Below are positions 1 through 5,279 of a stretch of 5,279 nt of DNA, piece after piece. Positions within the stretch are counted from its first letter, which is position 1. Every line of letters starts with the position of its first letter. The DNA is from an uncultured Labedella sp. (GTDB taxonomy: Bacteria > Actinomycetota > Actinomycetes > Actinomycetales > Microbacteriaceae): positions 1-5,279 of the forward strand of contig CAKTZW010000176.1 of assembly GCA_934636065.1 (NCBI GenBank). The letters run 5' to 3'. The notes under the pieces were generated by a model that saw only the letters and a list, made by a program, of their open reading frames with translations, ran no database searches and had not been told where the DNA came from. Position numbers and translations under genes: made by a program.

Positions 1-882
1 CTCCTGCTCGCGGGTCTTGCGGGCGGCACCGGCTGGTACTTCGGTTCGGGTCCCGGCTCGCGCGTGCAGGTGCCCAATCTCACGGAGGCGGATCCGAGCG
101 AGGCGTCGGCGCGGCTCACCGAGTTGGGCTTCGAGGTCGCCGAGGGCCAGGAGTACAGCTTCGACATCCCGCAGGGTCTCGTGACCCGGACGGATCCCGG
201 ACCGGGGACGTTCGTCGACAAGAACGGCGTCGTGACGCTCTACGTCTCGCAGGGCCGGCAGCCGGTGTCGATCGGCATGCTGCAGGGCAAGACTCTCGCG
301 GAGGTCCAGGAACTCGCGGAGGCGAACAGGCTGACCGTGAACGAACCGGTCAAGCAGTACTCCGGCGACGTGCCGAAGGACGTCGTGCTCAGCGTGACGG
401 ACGCCGACGGCAAGGACTTCGTGAAGGAGGCCGGCACCGTCCTGCAGGGCGCGGCGCTCGACGTCGTGGTCTCGGTCGGCGGCGTCCCCGATGTCGTCGG
501 CCAGGGTCAGAGCACGGCGCGCAACGATCTCGAGTCGGTCGGGCTCGTCGTGTCCGACGAGAACCAGCAGGAGTTCAGCGACGAGTTCGAGAAGGGACAG
601 GTCATCCGGGTCGTGTTCCCGGAGGGTCCGTTGCGTCCCGGAGCCACGGTGACTCTCGTCGTCTCGAAGGGACAGGACCTGGTCGAGGTCCCGGACGTCG
701 TCGGCATGACGATCGCGAACGCGAAGGCCGCCCTCGAGGAGCGCGGCTTCGCCGTCGAACTCAACACGGTCGTCCCGGAGGACCTGTGGGGCGAGGACGT
801 CTTCTCGATCGTGTCGCAGGATCCGGAGGGCCGCACCTCCATCAAGCGCGGCTCGACCGTCACGATCACGGCCAACCTCTGA
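1..882 (+). CDS. pknL: PASTA-domain Ser/Thr protein kinase, C-terminal part (5' end outside window)
   Basis: The frame is open from base 1 to the TGA at 880-882, giving 293 visible residues of a protein that starts upstream. The first residues (LLLAGLAGGTGWYF) look like the end of a transmembrane helix. Four PASTA repeats follow, at about nt 64-255, 256-483, 484-672 and 673-879. Repeats 3 and 4 open with the typical VPDVVG motif and end in VVSKG or a similar strand; repeat 1 opens VQVPNL. Repeat 2 (opening SIGMLQGKTLAEV) is divergent and lacks the usual Pro-rich centre. In this family PASTA repeats lie outside the cell and bind muropeptides or lipid II, while the cytoplasmic kinase domain phosphorylates cell-envelope and division proteins. 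The kinase domain itself is not visible, so the kinase call rests on the membrane helix plus PASTA architecture. The symbol pknL rests on the aroG neighbour; PknB is the alternative. A GTG at 64 is only an internal Val codon. The gene converges on aroG. Confidence 0.9.
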   Translation, partial: LLLAGLAGGTGWYFGSGPGSRVQVPNLTEADPSEASARLTELGFEVAEGQEYSFDIPQGLVTRTDPGPGTFVDKNGVVTLYVSQGRQPVSIGMLQGKTLAEVQELAEANRLTVNEPVKQYSGDVPKDVVLSVTDADGKDFVKEAGTVLQGAALDVVVSVGGVPDVVGQGQSTARNDLESVGLVVSDENQQEFSDEFEKGQVIRVVFPEGPLRPGATVTLVVSKGQDLVEVPDVVGMTIANAKAALEERGFAVELNTVVPEDLWGEDVFSIVSQDPEGRTSIKRGSTVTITANL

Positions 883-889
883 CCGATGT

Positions 890-924
890 GACGATGCCCC
901 GGCGGAATCCGCCGGGGCATCGTC
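890..924. terminator. Bidirectional hairpin terminator between the kinase gene and aroG
   Basis: A perfect 16-bp inverted repeat has arms 890-905 and 909-924 and a 3-nt AAT loop. The arms contain GATGCCCCGGCGG and its complement. It fills most of the 58-bp gap between two convergent stop codons (882 and 941), so it can end transcripts from both sides. Neither side has a run of T after the stem, which is common in high-GC actinobacteria. That it terminates transcription is inferred from position and stability. Confidence 0.85.
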
Positions 925-940
925 GTCTCGATCCGATGGA

Positions 941-2311
941 TCAGACCTGCGCGAGCTCCTCCGCCACAAGGAACGCGAGCTCGAGCGACTGCATGTGGTT
1001 GAGTCGCGGGTCGCACAGCGACTCGTAGCGTGTGGCGAGAGTCGCCTCGTCGATGTGCTCGGAGCCGCCGAGGCACTCCGTCACATCGTCGCCCGTCAGC
1101 TCCACGTGGATGCCGCCGGGGTGCGTTCCCGCAGCGCGGTGCGCCTCGAAGAAGCCCTTCACCTCGTCCACGACGTCGTCGAACCGACGCGTCTTGTAGC
1201 CGGTGGGAGTCGTGAGGCCGTTGCCGTGCATGGGGTCGGTGACCCACAGGGGCGTCGCGTCCGAGGTCTTGATGGCTTCGAGCAGCGGCGGGAGCGCATC
1301 CCGGATCTTCCCGGCGCCCATCCGCGTGATGAAAGTGAGCCGACCCGGTTCGCGCTCCGGGTCGAGCTTGTCGACGAGGGCCAGCATGTCGTCCGGCGTC
1401 GTCGACGGCCCGAGCTTGACGCCGATCGGGTTGCGGACGCGCGACAGGAAGTCGACGTGCGCACCGTCGAGCTCGCGCGTTCTCTCCCCGATCCACACGA
1501 AGTGCGCCGACGTGTTGTACGGCGTGCCGGTCCGCGAGTCGATGCGCGTCATGGGCCGCTCGTAGTCCATGAGCAGACCCTCGTGGGCGGTGTAGAACTC
1601 GACGCGCTTCAGCTCGTCGAAGTCGGCCCCGGCCGCCTCCATGAATCGGATCGCCTTGTCGATGTCCTTGGCCAGCTGCTCGTAGCGCTGGTTCGCGGGG
1701 TTCGCCGCAAAGCCCTTGTTCCACGAGTGCACCTCGCGCAGGTCGGCGAAGCCACCCTGCGTGAAGGCGCGGATCAGATTCAGGGTCGAAGCGGCGGTGT
1801 GGTAGCCCTGGACGAGCCGCGAGGGGTCCGCACGCCGCGACTCCGGGGTGAAGTCGTAGCCGTTGACGATGTCACCCCGGTAGGCCGGGAGCGTCACGCC
1901 GCCGCGGGTCTCGGTGTCGCTCGACCGCGGCTTCGCGAACTGACCAGCCATGCGCCCCATCTTCACGACGGGCATCGAGGCTCCGTAGGTGAGGACGACG
2001 GCCATCTGGAGGATCGTCTTGACGCGGTTCCGGATCTGCTCGGCCGTGGCGCCCGCGAAGGTCTCGGCGCAATCCCCGCCCTGCAGGAGGAACGCATCGC
2101 CGCGCGCGGCGCGCGCGAGCCGCTCGCGGAGGATGTCGACCTCGCCGGCGAACACGAGCGGCGGGAGCGTGGCGATCTCCGCCGAGGCCGCGGCGGCCTC
2201 GGTCGACGAGTCCCACTGCGGCTGCTGCTTGATCGGCAGCTGACGCCAATAGTCGAGACCGGCGATCACAGAATCGTCAGGCGTCACGACTGGTTCCGTC
2301 AGCTGGGTCAC
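941..2311 (-). CDS. aroG: Class II 3-deoxy-7-phosphoheptulonate (DAHP) synthase
   Basis: Condenses phosphoenolpyruvate and erythrose 4-phosphate to DAHP in the cytoplasm, the committed step of the shikimate pathway to Trp, Tyr and Phe. With the GTG start at 2311 the protein has 456 residues, close to the roughly 460 of the M. tuberculosis enzyme. The class II metal ligands are all visible: Cys81 in QGGDCAETF, His362 in DPMHGN, Glu404 in HVELTG and Asp434 in CDPRLN. Substrate-binding stretches KPRS (127-130), WIGERTR (273-279) and GVKLGP (297-302) are also present. The open frame extends 20 codons upstream to a TTG at 2371, but nothing like a ribosome site lies at a usable distance before it, whereas AGGAA at 2325-2321 precedes the GTG. 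The gene ends facing the kinase gene and follows plsC by 69 nt, so it may be read from an upstream promoter, its own promoter, or both. The function is secure; the start is less so. Confidence 0.96.
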   Translation of the reverse strand: MTQLTEPVVTPDDSVIAGLDYWRQLPIKQQPQWDSSTEAAAASAEIATLPPLVFAGEVDILRERLARAARGDAFLLQGGDCAETFAGATAEQIRNRVKTILQMAVVLTYGASMPVVKMGRMAGQFAKPRSSDTETRGGVTLPAYRGDIVNGYDFTPESRRADPSRLVQGYHTAASTLNLIRAFTQGGFADLREVHSWNKGFAANPANQRYEQLAKDIDKAIRFMEAAGADFDELKRVEFYTAHEGLLMDYERPMTRIDSRTGTPYNTSAHFVWIGERTRELDGAHVDFLSRVRNPIGVKLGPSTTPDDMLALVDKLDPEREPGRLTFITRMGAGKIRDALPPLLEAIKTSDATPLWVTDPMHGNGLTTPTGYKTRRFDDVVDEVKGFFEAHRAAGTHPGGIHVELTGDDVTECLGGSEHIDEATLATRYESLCDPRLNHMQSLELAFLVAEELAQV

Positions 2312-2380
2312 GAGGTTGGTTTCCTGATCGTCGAGCGGGCACGGCTGTGCCCACGGGCGGGTGGGTGTCAACCCCCAACA
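2312..2380 (-). promoter_or_regulatory. aroG leader with two overlapping, mutually exclusive hairpins
   Basis: These 69 nt lie between the plsC stop and the chosen aroG GTG. Read on the minus strand, one hairpin pairs CCCAC (2365-2361) with GTGGG (2354-2350). A second, stronger one pairs GGGCAC (2352-2347) with GTGCCC (2342-2337) around an AGCC loop, and can be extended by a G·U and a G-C pair to 2354/2335. Both use bases 2354-2350, so only one can form at a time. A possible -10 box TAGTGT (2383-2378) overlaps the plsC stop; no good -35 goes with it. The ribosome site of aroG is AGGAA at 2325-2321, 10 nt (counted from AGGA) before GTG. A regulatory role is conjecture. Confidence 0.35.
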
Positions 2381-3070
2381 CTATCTCGAAACCGAAGAGG
2401 CCTTCCCCTTCACGGTGGTCGCGTAGACGTCGACGTACTCCTGGCCGCTGAGCCGGTTCAACTCGTACATGAGCTCGTCCGTCACGGACCTCAGCACGAA
2501 GCGGTCGCCCTCGAGCCCGTCGAAGCGGGAGAAGTCGAGGGGTTCGCCGATGATGATCCCGGGACGGCGGAGCTTCGGCAACGTCGTCCCGATCGGCATG
2601 ACCTTCTCCGTGTCGATCATCGCGACGGGGACGATGGGGACGCCCGCCTCGAGGACCATGCGCGCGACGCCCGTGCGGCCGCGGTACATCCGTGCGTCCG
2701 GGCTGCGTGTCCCCTCCGGGTAGATCCCGAGGAGCTCCCCTTGCCCAAGGACCGCGAGCCCCGTGTTGAGGGAGGCCTCCGACGCCTTCCCGCCGGATCG
2801 GTCGATGGGAAGTTGGCCGGTCGCGCGCATGAACATCCGCGTCGCCCACCCCTTGAGGCCCGTCCCGGTGAAGTACTCGCTCTTCGCGAGGAACGAGATG
2901 CGACGGTCGAGGTAGAGCGGCAGGAAGATCGAGTCGATGACCGAGAGGTGGTTGCTCGCGAGGATGACCCCGCCCGTCCTTGGGACGTTCTCCGCGCCGA
3001 TCACCCAGGGCCGGAACAGCGCCTTGAGCAGCGGGCCCGCGACGATGTGCTTCATGAACCAGTAGAACAC
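2381..3070 (-). CDS. plsC: 1-acyl-sn-glycerol-3-phosphate acyltransferase (PlsC/LPLAT family)
   Basis: Transfers an acyl chain to lysophosphatidic acid to make phosphatidic acid, at the membrane, for phospholipid synthesis. The protein has 229 residues, usual for this family. Motif I is NHLSVID with His41 and Asp46 of the HX4D catalytic pair; motif II is around QLPIDRSGG (Arg91); motif III is YPEGTRSPD (117-125, with Glu119 and Arg122); motif IV is GVPIVPVAM (143-151). The start is the GTG at 3070: the N-terminus VFYWFMKHIV is typical of actinobacterial members and AAGAGGA (3082-3076) lies 5 nt before it. The open frame runs on to 3622, but that part only shadows glk. It follows the glk stop by 28 nt, so co-transcription is likely. 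It resembles the M. tuberculosis Rv2182c type. The exact acyl acceptor cannot be told from sequence, since paralogues may act on other lysolipids. Confidence 0.94.
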   Translation of the reverse strand: MFYWFMKHIVAGPLLKALFRPWVIGAENVPRTGGVILASNHLSVIDSIFLPLYLDRRISFLAKSEYFTGTGLKGWATRMFMRATGQLPIDRSGGKASEASLNTGLAVLGQGELLGIYPEGTRSPDARMYRGRTGVARMVLEAGVPIVPVAMIDTEKVMPIGTTLPKLRRPGIIIGEPLDFSRFDGLEGDRFVLRSVTDELMYELNRLSGQEYVDVYATTVKGKASSVSR

Positions 3071-3098
3071 TGTCGTCCTCTTCCTCTCGCCCGTCCGC

Positions 3099-4061
3099 CT
3101 AGAAGCGCGCGCCGTGGAGGCGCCGCTCCGCGCTGATCCGCGCGAGGTCGGCCGCTCCCACGACGCCCGCGTCGTTGACGAGTTCGGCGATCGTGAACTC
3201 GGGGACCGGATGATAGCCCCGCGCGGGGATGTGCTCGATGTACGCCTGCCGGATGGGCTCGAGCAGGAGCTCGCCCGTCTGCGCGACTCCGCCGCCGATG
3301 ACGAAGATCTGCGGGTCGAGAATGGCCCCGAGACTCGCGCTCGCCTGCCCGATCCAGTTGCCGAGCTGCCGGAGCGCCGCGAGGGCACCGCCGTCGCCCG
3401 CGAGGATGAGCTCCGACAGCAGCGGTCCGTCGATCGGCGCCTCGGCGCGACGATCGGCGAGGGTCTGCCCGATCCCGCCGGCGTCGGCGAGTTCGTTCGC
3501 GTACCGGATGAGCGCGCGACCGGACGCGTACTGCTCGATGCAGCCGCGCTGGCCGCAACCGCACGGGAGTCCGCCGGGCACGACGCGCATGTGCCCGATC
3601 TCGGCGCCGACCCCGAAGCCACCGCGGAAGAGCGTGTCGCCCGTGACGATGGCGCCTCCGACGCCCGTTCCGATGGTGAGGACGACCATGTCGCTCACGA
3701 GGCGACCGGCGCCGAAGCGGAACTCGGCCCACCCGGCGGCGTTCGCGTCGTTCTCGATCACGACGGGGAGGCCGAGCCGGGCCGTGAGCTTCGCCTCGAA
3801 CGGCTCGTTGCGCCAGCTGAGATTCGGCGCGTAGTAGACGGTCGATTGCGCGGCGTCGATGAAGCCGGCCGCTGCGACCCCGACACCGGCGACCTCGTGT
3901 CCGGCGGCCAGCTCCTCGACCATCGCGACGACGGCGTCCTCGATGAGCGAAGCGGACGACGCCGGAGACGGCACCCGCGCCTCGGCGAGGATGGCGCCGT
4001 CCTCGTCGACGAGGGCACCGGCGATCTTCGTCCCACCGATGTCGATTCCGATCGCGAGCAC
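3099..4061 (-). CDS. glk: ROK-family glucokinase, ATP-dependent type
   Basis: Phosphorylates glucose to glucose 6-phosphate in the cytoplasm, feeding glycolysis and the pentose phosphate route. With GTG at 4061 the protein has 320 residues, the usual size of actinobacterial Glk and longer than typical polyphosphate glucokinases (about 250). Visible motifs are the phosphate-binding loop DIGGTK (7-12), the sugar-binding and catalytic ENDANAA (103-109, base Asp105), GTGVGGA (131-137), EIGH (154-157), the zinc-binding cluster CGCGQRGC (Cys167, Cys169, Cys174, with His157) and a C-terminal IGGGVA (255-260). A full AGGAGG site (4076-4071) lies 9 nt before the GTG, so the 20-codon extension up to 4121 is rejected. 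It heads the glk-plsC-aroG run. A ROK repressor is excluded because there is no N-terminal DNA-binding domain. Other ROK sugar kinases (mannose, N-acetylglucosamine, fructose) are possible, but neighbours and length favour glucokinase. Confidence 0.93.
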   Translation of the reverse strand: MLAIGIDIGGTKIAGALVDEDGAILAEARVPSPASSASLIEDAVVAMVEELAAGHEVAGVGVAAAGFIDAAQSTVYYAPNLSWRNEPFEAKLTARLGLPVVIENDANAAGWAEFRFGAGRLVSDMVVLTIGTGVGGAIVTGDTLFRGGFGVGAEIGHMRVVPGGLPCGCGQRGCIEQYASGRALIRYANELADAGGIGQTLADRRAEAPIDGPLLSELILAGDGGALAALRQLGNWIGQASASLGAILDPQIFVIGGGVAQTGELLLEPIRQAYIEHIPARGYHPVPEFTIAELVNDAGVVGAADLARISAERRLHGARF

Positions 4062-4239
4062 GCGCGTGTACCTCCTGAACGGCCGAGGTCGGGACGTCCC
4101 CGTCGGACGAGCGACCTCCACGAGTGTATGCCGGGAGGGGAACGGATGCGACGGACCCCGCGCGCACCGCCACGTCGGCGGCGGCGGCAGCGCTTAGAGT
4201 AGGAGGACAATCTCTTCTCGCGCCATCAAAGGAGTTGAC
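4062..4239. promoter_or_regulatory. Divergent intergenic region between glk and the acyl-CoA synthetase gene
   Basis: These 178 bp should hold promoters for both flanking genes. Toward glk (minus strand) a -10-like TACACT lies at 4128-4123, which would put the transcript start near 4116 and give a leader of about 55 nt; no convincing -35 is seen. Toward the right-hand gene (plus strand) a -10-like TAGAGT lies at 4195-4200, again without a clear -35, giving a leader of about 30 nt. Ribosome sites are AGGAGG (4076-4071, minus) and AAAGGAG (4228-4234, plus). Promoter calls rest on weak hexamers only; the presence of promoters somewhere here follows from the gene layout. Confidence 0.5.
4085..4118 (-). 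repeat. Nested inverted repeat in the glk leader
   Basis: Outer arms GAGGTCG (4085-4091) and CGACCTC (4112-4118) form a 7-bp stem. Inside it CGTCC (4095-4099) and GGACG (4105-4109) form a second 5-bp stem around a 5-nt loop. The perfect 10-bp palindrome GGGACGTCCC (4091-4100) overlaps both. The element sits between the possible glk -10 box and the glk ribosome site (ending 8 nt before AGGAGG on the transcript), so it could fold in the leader RNA or be a repressor site. The symmetry is seen directly; function is unknown. Confidence 0.4.
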
Positions 4240-5279
4240 GTGGAACAGTTCGTGGTACCGGCCGTCGTGCCGGCCGATCCCGACGCGAACGCGACGGACC
4301 TGCTCGTCGATCGAGTGCGGTCGACACCCGACGCGCCTCTCTTCGCTCTCCCCCGCGACGGCGGGTGGGTGGACGTCAGCGCTCGCGAGTTCCACCGCCA
4401 GGTGGTCGCGCTCGCCAAGGGGCTCGTCGCCGCCGGCATCGAGCCGGGCGACAAGATCGGCTTCATGTGCAAGACACGCTACGAGTGGACGCTCGTGGAC
4501 TTCGCCACGTGGTTCGCGGGCGCCGTGCTCGTCCCCGTCTACGAGACGAGCGCTCCGAGCCAGGTCCACTGGAACCTGAGCGACTCCGAGGCTGTCGCCA
4601 TGATCGTCGAGACGCCCGAGCACTTCGCGCGGTTCGACGAAGTCCACGGGGACCTTCCTCTGGTCCGGTCCGTGTGGCAGGTCGACCTCGGAGACCTCGA
4701 CAAGCTCGCCGCCGCCGGAGCCGACGTCGCCGACGAGGAGATCGAGCGACGCCGTTCGCTCGCGGTCGGCTCGGACATCGCGACCCTCATCTACACCTCC
4801 GGGTCGACGGGGAAGCCCAAGGGCTGCGTCCTGACCCACTCGAACTTCGTGGAGCTCTCGCGCAACGCCGCGGTCGCGATGAGCGACGTCGTCCACACGG
4901 GGGCGTCGACGCTCCTGTTCATCACGACGGCTCATGTCTTCGCTCGCTTCATCTCGATCCTCGCCGTGCACGGCGGTGTGAAGACCGGACACCAGCCGGA
5001 CACGAAGCAGCTGCTTCCGTCGCTCGGGACCTTCAAGCCGACGTTCCTCCTGGCCGTGCCCCGCGTGTTCGAGAAGGTCTACAACTCCGCCGAGCAGAAG
5101 GCCGAGTCCGGGGGCCGCGGCAAGATCTTCCGCGCCGCCGCCGACGTCGCGGTCGAGCACAGCAAGGCAGTGGAGTCCGGCGCATCGATCCCGCTCGGGC
5201 TGCGGTTGAAGTTCGCGCTCTTCGACCGCCTCGTCTACGGGAAGCTTCGGACGGCGATGGGCGGGCGGGTCGAGTACGC
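4240..5279 (+). CDS. fadD15: Long-chain fatty acid-CoA ligase (FadD15-type AMP-forming synthetase), N-terminal part
   Basis: Activates long-chain fatty acids to acyl-CoA through an acyl-adenylate, supplying degradation and lipid synthesis. The frame is open from GTG 4240 to the window edge: 346 full codons of a protein normally about 600 residues long. The AMP-binding signature is complete: LIYTSGSTGKPKG at 183-195, followed by CVLTH. Upstream, VPVYETSAPSQVHWNLSDSEA (98-118) and downstream TTAHVFARF (229-237) and AVPRVFEKVYN (272-282) are typical of the bacterial long-chain FadD15/FACL branch rather than acetyl-CoA synthetases. The start is set by AAAGGAG (4228-4234), 5 nt before GTG, and by an N-terminus of normal length for the family. 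The C-terminal domain with the second half of the adenylation site and the catalytic lysine is outside the window, so intactness cannot be judged. It is transcribed away from glk. Confidence 0.94.
   Translation, partial: MEQFVVPAVVPADPDANATDLLVDRVRSTPDAPLFALPRDGGWVDVSAREFHRQVVALAKGLVAAGIEPGDKIGFMCKTRYEWTLVDFATWFAGAVLVPVYETSAPSQVHWNLSDSEAVAMIVETPEHFARFDEVHGDLPLVRSVWQVDLGDLDKLAAAGADVADEEIERRRSLAVGSDIATLIYTSGSTGKPKGCVLTHSNFVELSRNAAVAMSDVVHTGASTLLFITTAHVFARFISILAVHGGVKTGHQPDTKQLLPSLGTFKPTFLLAVPRVFEKVYNSAEQKAESGGRGKIFRAAADVAVEHSKAVESGASIPLGLRLKFALFDRLVYGKLRTAMGGRVEY

Noticed and set aside
2099..2125. Alternating GC run (CGCGCG-rich) inside aroG, possible Z-DNA or repeat
   Set aside because: It encodes the conserved Arg/Ala-rich helix before GDAFLLQGGD and is explained by codon bias in high-GC DNA.
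2343..2371. TTGACA (2371-2366, minus) as a -35 box for aroG
   Set aside because: At a 17-nt spacing the -10 position reads ACAGCC, which does not resemble an actinobacterial -10 hexamer.
995..3136. 713-codon open frame on the plus strand across aroG and plsC
   Set aside because: It lies opposite two well-recognised genes; its product is Arg/Val/Glu-rich low-complexity sequence with no recognisable domain. Long antisense frames are expected where GC is high and stops are rare.
3114..4202. 362-codon plus-strand frame opposite glk
   Set aside because: A mirror of glk codons; Asp/Arg/Glu-rich with no family resemblance and no convincing ribosome site.
3052..5160. 702-codon open frame on the minus strand across glk, the divergent promoter region and the acyl-CoA synthetase gene
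   Set aside because: It overlaps glk in another frame and the opposite strand of the synthetase gene, crosses an evident promoter region and has a highly Arg-rich, domain-free product.
1..5279. Search for mobile elements, CRISPR repeats, tRNA/rRNA, phage or defence genes
   Set aside because: No terminal inverted repeats, transposase or integrase motifs, regularly spaced repeats or tRNA-like folds were seen; all coding space is filled by core-metabolism genes and one sensor kinase.

Overview
The window comes from a high-GC actinobacterium. The protein set, the strong GC bias at third codon positions and the frequent GTG starts fit the Microbacteriaceae best, though the genus cannot be fixed from sequence alone. 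It looks like ordinary chromosomal core DNA. I see no insertion sequence, integrase, CRISPR array, RNA gene or composition break.

Layout: (1) 1-882, plus strand, is the 3' end of a transmembrane Ser/Thr protein kinase, with the end of its membrane helix and four extracellular PASTA repeats; the kinase domain lies upstream of the window. (2) 890-924 is a perfect hairpin between two convergent genes, a likely bidirectional terminator. (3) A minus-strand run reads from right to left as glk (4061-3099, ROK-family glucokinase), plsC (3070-2381, acylglycerol-phosphate acyltransferase) and aroG (2311-941, class II DAHP synthase). The gaps are 28 and 69 nt, so the three could share one transcript; the 69-nt aroG leader holds two alternative hairpins. 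(4) 4062-4239 is a divergent intergenic region with start signals for glk and for the gene to its right, and a nested inverted repeat in the glk leader. (5) 4240 to the window end, plus strand, is the N-terminal two thirds or so of a long-chain acyl-CoA synthetase of the FadD15 type, cut by the window edge.

The genes cover entry points of central metabolism: glucose phosphorylation, the first step of the shikimate pathway, fatty-acid activation and acylation in phospholipid synthesis, beside a kinase that may sense cell-wall fragments. From memory, the same group (a pknL-type kinase, class II aroG, an acyltransferase, a fadD15-like gene, and glk in corynebacteria) lies together in Mycobacterium tuberculosis around Rv2176-Rv2187 and in Corynebacterium, so this is a conserved actinobacterial neighbourhood rather than a new system. 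The points most worth a second look are the two structured leaders (aroG and glk) and the terminator without a U-tract.
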